In this document: in pieces, positions 1 through 10,306 of the stretch
Position numbering within the stretch: the first letter of the stretch is position 1
Layout: every line of letters begins with the position of its first letter
From: Strongyloides papillosus
Lineage: Eukaryota; Nematoda; Chromadorea; Rhabditida; Strongyloididae
Assembly (NCBI GenBank): GCA_005656395.1
Contig: SRSI01000043.1
Location: forward strand, 705,182-769,181
Direction: 5' to 3'
Length of the DNA: 64,000 bases
Program-made: the position numbers and the translations under genes
The notes under the pieces: model-generated
The model's input: only the letters and a program-made list of their open reading frames with translations
Told to the model about the DNA's origin: nothing
Databases searched by the model: none

Positions 1-1615
1 ATATGTTAATGAACGATATGGTATATTTTAATTGTTAATTGATTTTAGTAAATATAAAATTATACATATGTTAAATATTCAAAAACTTTTATTTGAAATC
101 TATTAAATGAATGATATATCTGTCATAAATCTACGTTAAGACTATGTATCTAATTGTAATTAGCATTACAGTACATAATGGAAAAGTTAATTGGTGAATA
201 CATGTCGTGGAAAACTAGGTATACTTCTTTATATAATGGAGGAATTTTAAGGCTTGAGTCAATATGACGTAGTCTCAGAGGTGTAGCAGCTCTATCTGAA
301 CGATAATAAATATCTAATTTACCTAAATATCCAAGTTCCAATGATCTAATTGTGATGGCAACATTTCTTCCATTTGATGATTTTATCCGATAGTAGCACA
401 TTCCAGTCACATTTTTACGTGTTAAATATGTTTTTCTCCAATATGATATATACATTGTTTTTATTCCACATGATGGGTCAGTGTGAGCATTATTCATTTG
501 ACAACTTGGATAATTGAAGTGAGGACCACAAATGCAATATGAACAATCTTTACCTGGATAGCCACGATTACTGCATCCAAGAAGATTAATGCAGTTATTT
601 TTGCAGTACATATAATTTAAACGCCTATAATCATTAACGGTGAAACGTCTAAAAAAACCATTAGGACTGTTGTAATAAAAAGAACGATAATTCATATAGA
701 AATTAAATGTATAAGTAGTTTTATTGTCTTTACTTCCAAAAAGATTATCCATAGCCATTATAGATCCATAATCAAAACTTCCAAAGTAATTTTTCTCTTT
801 ACTTTCTTTTTTATAATATTTCATAAATGATGGTTTGACATTTGTTAAATTAACTTTAACGTATTTATCTCTATCATGGCGTGTTATTTCAGGAATCAAA
901 CCCAATGCCATTCCAATGAAAAATGTCAATTGATCAAAAATTTTTAAATCTGATACTTTTATATAGATCTTTGTAGGTTTGCTTAGGTCATTATCTAATT
1001 CAATATCAGAATCATTAGTAGTACTTAAAAAATTGATCCCTTTACCAGTAATCATAGTCTCATTTTTTACGAATTTGAAGCAGACTTGTGCTTGAATTTC
1101 TGTAAGTAAAGATTCTATTTCTCTTGGATATGATGTTGAATTGTCAATGTAATAATAAATTTTATTTGAAAATCTTGGTTTCAATTCGGGTAACTTTTTC
1201 GATGAGACTTTTTTACTTGTTACCTTTACCTAAAAGAGGAAATCACTTTTAATATTCCTGACTTACATTTTTGTAAATGGATAACATAGCTAATATAAAA
1301 ATTAAGAAATTTTTATTCATTGTGAAAATAGAATAAAATATTTTTTACGTAATTTCATGAAAAATGATTTATTAAATACTTTTTTTTGAAATAATGAAAA
1401 CATTCTAAATTAAATATTATTAAAAATGTATGTTTCATAATTTCAAATAAAAATTACTAAAATTTCTGCAAATTTTTATTAATTAAATATAAAATAACAT
1501 TACTTCTTGTTTTATTAAACATTTATTTAAGAATAAGTAATTTTAAAATTAGAACATTAATTTTTAATCATAAACAGTACAAAATTTTGACATTAAATGC
1601 AATAATTTTTTTTTA
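1..1615. repeat. Tandem duplication, copy A (astacin-like unit)
   Basis: This segment, including gene and both flanks, reappears at about 2290-3915 in the same orientation and order. The match covers 3' flank, coding region, small intron, signal-peptide exon and upstream AT-rich DNA, so it is a genomic segmental duplication of about 2.3 kb period, not a retrocopy. The left edge may lie outside the window. Confidence 0.85.
150..1320 (-). CDS. Astacin-family protein with all zinc-site residues lost (pseudo-protease)
   Basis: Two exons: 1267-1320 (18 codons, hydrophobic signal peptide starting MNKNFLIFIL) and 150-1229, joined in phase 0 across a 37-nt GT/AG intron (1230-1266). The product is 377 aa. 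The astacin fold is recognisable: the helix ending ALGLIPEITRHDRD at about residues 123-136 matches the family's HExxHxxGxxHExxRxDR, and FDYGSIMAM matches the Met-turn. An EGF-like domain (CINLLGC...CSYCICG) and a CUB-like tail beginning at DPSCG follow. The catalytic Glu and the three zinc His are replaced by F, F, M and P, and the Met-turn Tyr by Met, so zinc catalysis should be impossible. There is no propeptide with an FxGD aspartate switch; the mature domain follows the signal peptide almost directly. It is probably secreted, with a binding or decoy role, or an early pseudogene whose frame is still open. Confidence 0.8.
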
Positions 1616-2289
1616 GTGTGCCAAATTACTTTAAAATTAATATGTTGATTTTAATATTGTGCAGAAGTCAAAGATTTTAGTTAGAAATTTACAAATGATA
1701 TCACTTTTAGAGGTGGATTCAATTGATTTTCTGCAATATACATTGTTAGGAAACATGTTATTAAAAATACTTTTGTTATTAAATGTACTATATTTTTATT
1801 AATTATATACCCTCAAACTGTACACAAAAAGAAGAAACTAATAAAATTATAATGAATTTTAAGGTGTTTCAAAACATTCTTTAAATATCAATGAAAAGAT
1901 ATTTATGTGATGACGATAAATTTAAGGAAAAAAAAACTCAAGAACGGCTTTTGATAGGGTTATAATAAAAGCACTTGTAGATAAGCATGAAGTAAAGAAA
2001 GATGTTTTAAAAAGAAGTATAAAAAAACCCATTAGTTATTGAGGTATTATATTACAAAATTGAAAATAAATTTGATATATCAAAACGTGAAATACTTATT
2101 AAATTTGTTTTAAAGAAAAAAAATCAAGACATTTTATGTTGTCGAATTCCTAATAATTTATTAACAAAATTTAAAAATTTTTATCTTGTTCATATATAAT
2201 TAATTATTTTATTATATTTTGGATATTTTTGTTTATTTTACATTCCGAAACTATTTTTTTAAATAATATTTTATATTCCTCAATTTTTG
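1616..2289. other. Intergenic, AT-rich, no gene seen
   Basis: No credible coding stretch, RNA gene or clear repeat. It separates the two duplicated astacin-like units. Confidence 0.6.
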
Positions 2290-3915
2290 GTTATTGAATA
2301 TGTTTATTAATGATATGGTATATTTTAATTGTTAATTGATTTTAGTAGAAATAAACTTATACGCATGTAGTTATATATTCAAAAACTTTTTATTTTAAAA
2401 TGTATTAAATAAACGATTTATCAATCATAAATCTACATTAAAATTATCTATCTACTTTTATTACCTATTATGATGCCTGATAGAAAAATTAGCTAGTACT
2501 CCGTTAAATGGATCAAAACTAAGTATAATTCATCATGTGATAGAAGAATTACAATGTTTAAATAATTAGAAAATAGTATAAGATGTGTAACACTCAAATC
2601 TGAACGATAATAAATTTTAAGGTAGGGATGATGTCCAGCAGCAGACACGATGTATTGAATTACAAATGATTTAACTGTTATAGCAACTTTTCTTTTTTTT
2701 ATTTGATATTTTATTTTATAATAGCGACTTCCATTTATTTCTACGTGTTAAATATAACTTTTTTCAGTATAAAAAAAAATTCTTTTTTCCACATGAAGGG
2801 TCGGTGTGAATAGAAATATTCTCACAAAATTTGCCATAAAATGGATGGTTACAGTGACATATAGTACTCGATAGATTTGGATATCTAAGATTAATGCTTC
2901 TATAAAGAAAAGGAAATTTTTTTCGGTATATTTTATTTAAGCGTTTGTAATCAAGATATCTATGAGTATATCCATATTCAGAATATATTGAATAAAATTT
3001 ATATGTATAAGTTCTTCTATTGTGTATACTTTTAAAACTGTTACTAAAAAGCATTTCAGATGCTTAGTCGAATCTTCCGAAATAATTTTTCATTTAACTT
3101 TCTTTTTATAATATTTCAAAAATAATTATTTGACATCTGATAATTTAGCTTCAACATATTTATCTCTATCATGACGTGTTGTTTCATGAGTCAAATCTAA
3201 TCCCATTCCAGTGAAAAATTTCAAATGTTTAAAAAATATGAAAATGATACATTCATTTAAATGTTTGTAGGTTTGCTTAAGTCAATATTTCATGTAATAT
3301 CAGAAACATTAATAGTACTTGTAAAATTGATTCCTCTACCAATAGTCAGGGTTTCATTTTTTTATATATTTGATGCAGACAGAATCTTGAAGAATTTTAA
3401 TTACGGTATATATGTCCTTTTTATATGACGTTTAATTATCTACATACTAATAAATTGTATTCCGTAATCTTGCTTTAATTCAGGTAACTTTTTTGATAAG
3501 GTTTTTTTATTTGTTATCTTAACTTAAAAGAAGAAATTACTTTTAACATTTTTACTTACATTTTTGTAAATAAATAGCATAGCTAACATAAAAATTAAGA
3601 ACATTTTATTCATTATAAAAGTAGAATAAAATACTTTCTCTGTAATTTGATAAAAAAAATGATTATTTAAATACTTTTTTAGAAAAAAATGAAACATTCT
3701 GAAGTAAATATTCTTGGAAATTTTTGTTTCATAATTTCAAATGAAACTTATTGAAATTTCTGCAACTTTTGATTAATAAAATAACATTATTTTCTGTTTT
3801 TATTAAACATTCACTACATTGTTATTTAAATAGTAAATTTTAAAATTAGAACATTTACTTTCCATCATAAACAGCACAAAATCTATAATATCAGATGCGA
3901 CAATCTTTTTTTAAT
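2290..3915. repeat. Tandem duplication, copy B
   Basis: Second copy of the segment at 1-1615. Short blocks are nearly identical, for example the 3' flank near 2310-2360 versus 15-60 and the signal-peptide exon at 3560-3613 versus 1267-1320. The coding part carries many small indels and substitutions. Confidence 0.85.
2462..3613 (-). pseudogene. Degenerate astacin-like paralogue
   Basis: The signal-peptide exon survives at 3560-3613 (MNKMFLIFML..., 18 codons, donor intact), followed by the same short intron as in the upstream copy. After that the frame is broken repeatedly. The longest open piece is 2764-3054, which covers the end of the protease domain and the EGF-like motif up to the conserved THTDPSCG-type junction (here IHTDPSCG). 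Remnants of the CUB-like region follow down to about 2462. Frameshifts and stops in several places make a functional product unlikely. It lost its frame while its neighbour at 150-1320 stayed open. Confidence 0.8.
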
Positions 3916-4340
3916 ATTTTAAAAGATAACTTTAAAGTACCCAGAAGTTAACAAATCTAAATTCAAATAATTTTTGCTTAAATAAACATTTATATTGCCA
4001 AATCACAAATTATTTTTTCAAAAACATAACATTTAAACTATTATATGTGGGTTATTGTTATTAAATTTGAAAATTTTTTCTATTATGCAAATAATCAACT
4101 ACTATAAAAGTTTTAAATGTTAACAAGATATTTTTTGCATTGTCAAATTAAAAAATTTGTTTTTTTTTAAATATAATTTAATTTTTGAACCGTAAATGCC
4201 ATGTCGAACTTGATAAATAGCAATACATATCAATAAAAAGATGTATATCACCTCAAGGACTATACAAGGAAGGAATGTGCAATGAACTATCAGACATTTG
4301 ATCGGTTCACTCAAAATTTAAAATTGTCATTTTGACAGAA
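3916..4340. other. Intergenic, no gene seen
   Basis: AT-rich DNA. An open frame of 64 codons on the minus strand (4120-4314) has no signal peptide, no family motif and no splice context, so it is treated as chance. Confidence 0.5.
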
Positions 4341-5890
4341 ATTGTGCAATCATGGGTACTATAGAAAACTTTCGTCATTTCGACTACTAATTAATTTATT
4401 GTTAATTGTACCATTATTATTTGTATAAAATATGTATAAATTTTTTAAGAAATGGCATACATTTTTTGTAAAATGTATTTTTTTTTTTAAAAAATATACA
4501 TACAGTCAAAACGACAAATATACCTTCTTTTATAAATTGCTATATATTTTTCTAAAAATTGTATAGATGTTACTTAAAGAAAGTAAATAATCATTTTTTA
4601 AAATTTTATAGTATTTTTATTAAGATTGTACGTATAGTCGAAACGATATACATACTTTTTTTTACTACTTGTTGTACATTTTTGTATAAAATATATAGAC
4701 ATTTCTAAACGATATTAACTATACATTTTTTAAATTGTAAGGTTGTTTTTAATTATGAGATCATGTATAACCAATGCAAAATATATAGTTTCTTTTGAGA
4801 ATTGATATATATTTTTTATAAAAATGTATATTAATTTCTTTAAAACTTCTAGTGATAAAGTAAAACTCTATGATTTTTGAGAACGACTTAAGAAAGATTC
4901 AAAAAGGAAGAAAAATATTATAAATGTAAACCTTAACTACTATAAAAATTTTGAGAAAGATAAAATTAATTAATTATGATTGTAATAGACAATAAGTTTA
5001 CATCAAATTTAATAAAATATGGATGTCATCATTTAGACTTGTAGTATCTTTTGAAAAATTTCTTTTTTAATTTGCATACTATAATTTAGTTAAATTGTAA
5101 AGTAATAGTTATTTAAAAATATTTATACTTAGAAAAATAATAAAATAAATACTTTTGTTTTAAAAAATTACTTTTTAATCACTTTAAATTTTTAAAAATT
5201 ACTCATGTTATTGGATTTTGATAATTTACAAATATTTTTGTTGAACAATAGATTAAATTAATATAAGAAATGCAATAATATTTGAAAATTATAAAACATT
5301 ACTTAAAAACAGTATTAATTGTAAAAAGATAATTATTACTTGTTAAATTTATTATTTTAGTGTTTATAATTTACGATCTTTCGTATATTTTATAAAAAAT
5401 ATAAAAGGATCAACGATTTCTGTTGAAATGTTGAATTTTTGGCATTAATTTTTTGTGTCAGTCGTTTTGATTTGTATAAAACCGCAATTGAGTATAATAA
5501 ATTTGATAGAAAAACCAAGTCTAATTTTTAAGATTGATCATGCATTTATGTTATTGTAACTATTCACTTTTTAAAAGATTTATGATAATTTATAAGAAAT
5601 GTATGTACATGTCTATAAAAAATGTATAGGTGATGTCGTTTTAACAAGATATGCACATTTTACAAAAATGTATATACATTTCTATAAAAAAACATGACAA
5701 ATTATTATGACAAGTGTTTAAGTCGTTTCAACATTATAAACAGTCAAAACAACTTATATATCTGTTTTAAAAAATATACAAACACATTTCCTGAAAAATT
5801 CACAAACAATAATGAATAAAGGTATATGAATTCATAAAAAATGTTATCTCGTTATGTTATTAAGTGAGAAAAATGTATGTTCTGGAGCCC
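4340..5890. repeat. Decayed inverted-repeat region with recurring GTCRAAACGA motifs
   Basis: The motif AGTC(A/G)AAACGA or close variants occurs on the plus strand near 4504 and 4634 and in reverse complement near 5459, 5633, 5709 and 5745. It is set among repeated TATACATTTTTTATAAAAATG-like stretches. The arrangement is roughly mirror-symmetric about 5.1 kb. This could be an old DNA transposon with long inverted repeats, but I cannot define sharp ends or a target duplication. Confidence 0.35.
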
Positions 5891-6190
5891 TACTCTCTAA
5901 TTGGAACGTCAAGATAGGTTAGAATAATATTTTATTAGGCAACACGATGTGGGGAAAAGAGAAAATAAAAATAATTACAATATCAAAATTTTGTGGGTAT
6001 TTATACCCTAAAAATCGTTACATTTAGATGATGAAAAACTAAAATGTCAAGCTTTACGCTTGATTCACAATAGCTAAGATGAAAAACAATTTAACAATCT
6101 ACAATTTTCCACAAATAAAAATAAAATATAAACTAAATATTTCACTAGTGATTTGACATTTATATTAATTTTTTAAATTGAGTATACTTA

Positions 6191-6306
6191 AAAAATTTGG
6201 ATAAAGGTACACTAGCCGTATTGGGCTAATATATATTTACCTCTAATACAAAGGGGGCAAATACATATTAACCCGATAAGGCCAGTGTACCTTTGCCCAA
6301 AAATTT
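6191..6306. mobile_element. Hairpin-forming inverted repeat (MITE-like, ~115 bp)
   Basis: The left arm (about 6192-6238, with AAAGGTACACTAGCCGTATT) and the right arm (about 6257-6306) are imperfect reverse complements over about 45 bp, including GGTACACT at both outer parts and a GGGCTAATAT/ATATTAACCC inner part. The loop is about 18 bp. It is GC-richer than its surroundings. It fits a short foldback element; no target duplication was identified. Confidence 0.65.
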
Positions 6307-6552
6307 AAGAAAAGTTATTCAAATATCAAACTGTTTTAAAATCATTAAAATATATAATAAAACAATTTTTAAAGAATATTTATACTTTTTTAACATTCAA
6401 AAACTTATGTGATATTTTAATAATAATCATCAATATTATAAAACATGATAAAAATAAAATGTTAGTTGATGATTTACAACAACATTATTATGAAACAAAA
6501 GATTTTTAGGTTTTTTGATGCATTTTTTATGTAATTGAAAAGAAGGCAAAAA

Positions 6553-6592
6553 GCTTGTCCAAGTGAAACGAGTAAAGCGAGTTGCTGCTTGT
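6553..6592. repeat. Isolated copy of the GC-rich CGAAGCGAGTTGCTGC motif
   Basis: GAGTAAAGCGAGTTGCTGC here is a diverged copy of the motif that forms a short tandem cluster at 31555-31795 and recurs near 47757. It stands out from AT-rich flanks. Confidence 0.5.
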
Positions 6593-6789
6593 TTAATATC
6601 TATCTTTTATTAAATTTCATATATAAATTGTTTTAATATATTTAAAAAAAACCATAATTCCGAATAAATATTATAAAATATATCGTAAGCGAAAATAATA
6701 ATTACAACAGTCGAATTTTGTGTTTAAGATAGAAAATTATATGCTTGGGACGAAAAATTAAGTCTGGGACGAAAATTAAAAATTGGGGA

Positions 6790-6960
6790 TGATTTTTTGT
6801 GTAAATTTCTCTATGTGAATACAGGTTCCACGACTCCTTTGATTTCCTGTCTTTGTACAGAACTTGACGAATCTGATATACAAAGCCATCAGATCTAAAA
6901 TTACTCTTCTTGTTTGCTTGGCCTACAGTACTAGGGCTTCGTGAAGAAGAGTAATAATAA
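6790..6960 (-). pseudogene. Short coding remnant, possibly FLYWCH-type
   Basis: On the minus strand a frame of about 53 codons is open, with much higher GC and codon-like texture than its flanks. It contains NFRSDGFVYQ followed some 20 residues later by ESWNLYS. The spacing of an aromatic-rich DGFVY and a later W loosely resembles a FLYWCH zinc-finger, a domain often found in Mutator-like transposases, but the zinc ligands are not clear. It is treated as a decayed exon or transposase scrap of uncertain family. Confidence 0.3.
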
Positions 6961-7238
6961 ATTTATTAAGTGGTGTTATCCACATAATTTAGCACATATA
7001 AATATTGAGAAATGTAGGGATTTACGATTCGTACAACGTATAAGATGATTGCTGTAATGATTATGATATTATACATAAATGTAAGATTGTAAATGTCTTT
7101 ATCTATTTGTTTTATTTTTTATTAATAAATCCAGTGTATTACTAATATCTAACAAATATTAAAAGTAAACTCAAATTTTAAACAAAAATATTTATATTTT
7201 ATTTTTTTAAATGATCAAATATTACTATTTGATTACAT

Positions 7239-7260
7239 ACTGATAAGAAAAAACTATAAA
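7239..7260 (+). promoter_or_regulatory. GATA site and TATA box of the cationic peptide gene
   Basis: ACTGATAAGA at 7239-7248 matches the extended GATA motif used by intestinal GATA factors in nematodes (established for C. elegans ELT-2). TATAAA follows at 7255-7260, 36 nt before the start codon. The short spacing gives a leader of only about 10-15 nt if transcription starts 25-30 nt after the TATA box. Intestinal expression is an inference from the site. Confidence 0.6.
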
Positions 7261-7295
7261 AAGCAATAATTTTAAAAATTTTCCACAACATTAAA

Positions 7296-7538
7296 ATGAA
7301 ATTTTCATATTTATTATTCACTTTGTTCCTTGTTATTTTCCAATTTCATATTTCTACAATAGAATGCAATAACATAAAAAATATTAGTAAAGTACAAGAT
7401 GATGAAATGGAAACTCATCCCATCTTAAAAAGATCCTATTTAAAAAAGCTTGGTAAAAAGCTTCGTAAAAGGCTTCGTAAAACATTTGGTAAAAAATTCA
7501 ACATACCACCAGTCACCATACTTAAAATACCATTTTAA
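7296..7538 (+). CDS. Small secreted precursor with a highly cationic, tetrapeptide-repeat C-terminal peptide
   Basis: A single-exon 80-aa protein. Residues 1-24 form a clear signal peptide (hydrophobic core YLLFTLFLVIF, cleavage likely near IEC). Residues 25-44 are a short, mildly acidic pro-region (DDEMET). A dibasic KR at 45-46 precedes a 34-residue peptide with 12 Lys/Arg and no acidic residue. Its core is five four-residue units of pattern K-x-(L/F)-(G/R/N): KKLG, KKLR, KRLR, KTFG, KKFN (residues 50-69). At DNA level these are 12-nt repeats. The tail (IPPVTILKIPF) is hydrophobic. The layout of signal, acidic spacer, dibasic site and cationic amphipathic peptide is that of antimicrobial peptide precursors, but I recognise no known family. 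A neuropeptide-like or secreted DNA/RNA-binding role is possible. The upstream GATA and TATA elements support a real gene. Confidence 0.75.
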   Translation: MKFSYLLFTLFLVIFQFHISTIECNNIKNISKVQDDEMETHPILKRSYLKKLGKKLRKRLRKTFGKKFNIPPVTILKIPF

Positions 7539-8567
7539 AAAACTATTTAATACTGTATCATGGTAAGTTTTTTTTTAAATTTTCTATATACTTTTTAGAT
7601 ATATGTGAAAAATTATTCAATCAACTAAGAGAAAACAATAATGGGAATATTTTTGATAATTTAAAAATTTTCATTTGTTTTTGAAATTATAATAATATTA
7701 CTTGATAAAATTAATTATATTCTATAACTCCTGTTTATAAAGTAATTAACATCATCATATTATTCTACCATTCTTTTAATAAAAAATATTAAAATCATTA
7801 TTTTTAAAAAAGTGTTACTATTTTCAGGAAAAATTAATTGTGAATTGTATAATAATGAGTATCCAATAATAACTGAAAACATAAAATAAAAAAATAGAAC
7901 GATGATTTTTTGAGCTTTTTTATCAGATTAATCTGATTTCAAAACCTTTAAAAGGTTTTAATTAATTATAGTATAAAAAACAATTTTTCTCATCTCATAA
8001 GTAAAACAAATATTATTGCATAATATTTTCTTATTAGAAACGTCAACCGAAGCCATTGCCTTTCTATGGCTTTGTTTAACCTTTCAGAACGTTATACTTA
8101 TATGTTTTTCCAATAATCATCATCACTCTTCTGTCTGTAGCTTGACTTTTTATAAAAACAATCTTAATAATTATTATGCTTTTTTCCTTATTCTTGAACT
8201 GTATCTTTCAAATGAGTTAGAAACCAAAAGCTTTTATTAACTTTGAGGAAAATTATTAATGAAACAAATTTACAAAAAAAGTGTTTAAAAAGTTAGTTTT
8301 TTTTAATATAACTTGGACAATCATGGTCAGAAACTCTTAAAATCCATTTGCCCTTCAAGTTAGAAAAAAATATATCTGTTGGCTATTTATTCATAGAAAT
8401 CGGTAGAAATAAAAAAGTTTGTGATGAAGACAGATTTCTTTTCCTATTTCTTTTTGTTATGGACAATTCTATAGACTAGATATATTAATTTTGTTTATCC
8501 AACTAAAAATATCTTTATTTTGATTATTGTATAGCGAGAAAAGAATGTCAACATAAGCATTGTCAAA
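7539..8567. other. Intergenic between the peptide gene and the retrotransposon
   Basis: AT-rich, no supported gene. An open frame at 8016-8240 has no recognisable domain or start context and is considered chance. Confidence 0.5.
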
Positions 8568-8896
8568 TAGTATACAGTTTGATTGACATAATACCAATCA
8601 AACGTATAAGATGTTGAGTATAAATAGGGTTAAATTGTGATGACTCTTCATTTTTTTCTCTCCCAATATTTTTAACACTTCATTACCAACTAAGGAGATT
8701 TCTGTAAACCAAGTAAATACTTGTGTAGGTCTAGTACATTTTAATTATTGTATAATGTCTATTGTCTTTGTTTAGTTTTTTTATATATATATCTCAAGTT
8801 TTTTAAATAAAGTCCTTTTATTCGCTGACGTCTTTCTTGGTGGCAAGGATTCTTTTATCTACCGGCGATCCACCAATTTAACTTATTAAAATTAAA
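8568..8896 (+). repeat. 5' LTR
   Basis: It aligns with 15065-15777 apart from the insertion there. It contains TATAAATA (8619-8626) as a likely U3 TATA box and AATAAA (8806-8811) as the polyadenylation signal. The two copies differ at scattered positions, for example CTCTTCATT versus CTCTTTATT and CTTATT versus CCCATT near the end, so the insertion is not recent. Confidence 0.85.
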
Positions 8897-9001
8897 CTGG
8901 ACCTGTGGATTGGTGATTGCACACACTACAGACCTGTAACACTGGAGAGGCTCACCATAAGGACAATCTTATTAACTCTACTACAACGTAAATTTCCGGA
9001 C

Positions 9002-10151
9002 TTGGAATACTCTCAAGACGAGTTGGAGGGTTGGATCGAAAAGAATTTGTATCTGGATCAAAAGACTCATTCCTACCAAGTTCAACAACTAGAAAAATTC
9101 CTAACTATTCAAAGGGATACCAAAGAGTCATCAAATTTAGATTTTGATGACAATATTGATGACACATTTAATACCACTATACTCAATCAGTCAATAAGCC
9201 TATCTGATACCTCATTTAATACTACTGTTAACCAACTGTGTGACTTAATCGAAACCTCATTCAGAGAAGATTCAACAATGTCTAAGACTTTGGCAAGAAG
9301 TTGAAAAATTTCAAGCATCATCTGGTATAAACATTGATAAGACTATAAAGAGATTAGAAATAGCTTATAAACTTGACCGCATAAATGATAATGAAACTAA
9401 AATTGGAATCCTTATAATGAAGTGTTGTGATGAAACGTTAAACTTTATAGAAAAGTTGAGTGATGATAAGAAGACTCAATTCGCTACTCTCAAAAAAGAA
9501 CTACTCGATAGATTCAGTGGAAAAATGCAAATTGAAACTGCACGTCTACTTCTCAGGAGCTATCGTGTAAGGGACAATCCTGATACGTTCAAGAAGGAAT
9601 GTCAAGAATATTCTAAGCTGCTCGATCAAGTTGATAACCTATCTGAAAATGATAAAATAGCTAAACTAATGGGTGTTGTTGATAGTGATCTGGTGTTCAA
9701 CAAGCTATCACTGGATTGCGACAAATATGCATCATATAATGAAGCTGTACTACAATGTGAAAATTTGCTAAAAACTAGTAAAGCTAGAAAACTTGCAAGA
9801 AGGGAGAAAAAAAGTGATAATGAGGAATGTTCTCACTGCAAACATAAAGGTCATATGGTGAAAAACTGCAGATTTAAGAAAAAAGGATTACCTTCTGGTG
9901 ACTATACCAAGAAAAATAAAAACTACGTATCTGAACAAAAAGCTACTATCAATAATGTTTATCAAAATAAAGATATTTCTTCTAATCTTCTTGTGGTTAA
10001 TGTAAAATTAAACAGATTTGATGTACAATCTCTTCTGGATACTGGAGCTACAAAGACTATTATTTGTGGTGATACAGCTAGTAATCTGAGTTTGGTTATA
10101 GATCCTAGGAAAGAATTTGAAATGAAAACACTGGGAATGAAGAACTTCTAA
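9002..10151 (+). pseudogene. Retrotransposon gag-protease region, frame-disrupted
   Basis: The N-terminal Gag frame (9002-9304) is open upstream to the LTR edge without an in-frame ATG. The same protein appears to continue in another frame from about 9275 to 10151. That part has a capsid-like helical region (with ETARLLLRSYRVRDNPDTF), a zinc knuckle CSHCKHKGHMVKNC (CX2CX4HX4C), and the protease motif LLDTGATKTI. The protease C-terminal motif IIGNDIL lies in the next frame, just before pol, after a TGA near 10156. One shift could be programmed, but a shift inside Gag plus a stop argues for decay. Confidence 0.8.
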
Positions 10152-10306
10152 AAATGTGAAAATCTATAGATCCTGTTAACATTAAACTGAAAGGATACTC
10201 ATTCACCAAACATATACTTATAAGTCAAGAAAAGTTTTCAAAATGCCGCGAGTATCAATTAATCATTGGTAATGATATATTAAAAAGTATTCCCCACTTT
10301 AATGAA

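Noticed and set aside
4120..4314. 64-codon hydrophobic minus-strand frame
   Set aside because: No context, motif or homologue recognised; such frames are expected by chance at this length.
6880..6960. tRNA-like patch near GGCCTACAGTACTAGGGC
   Set aside because: No A and B box spacing and no cloverleaf could be drawn. No tRNA or rRNA was found anywhere in the window.
8016..8240. 74-codon plus-strand frame upstream of the LTR
   Set aside because: No domain, no promoter or splice context.
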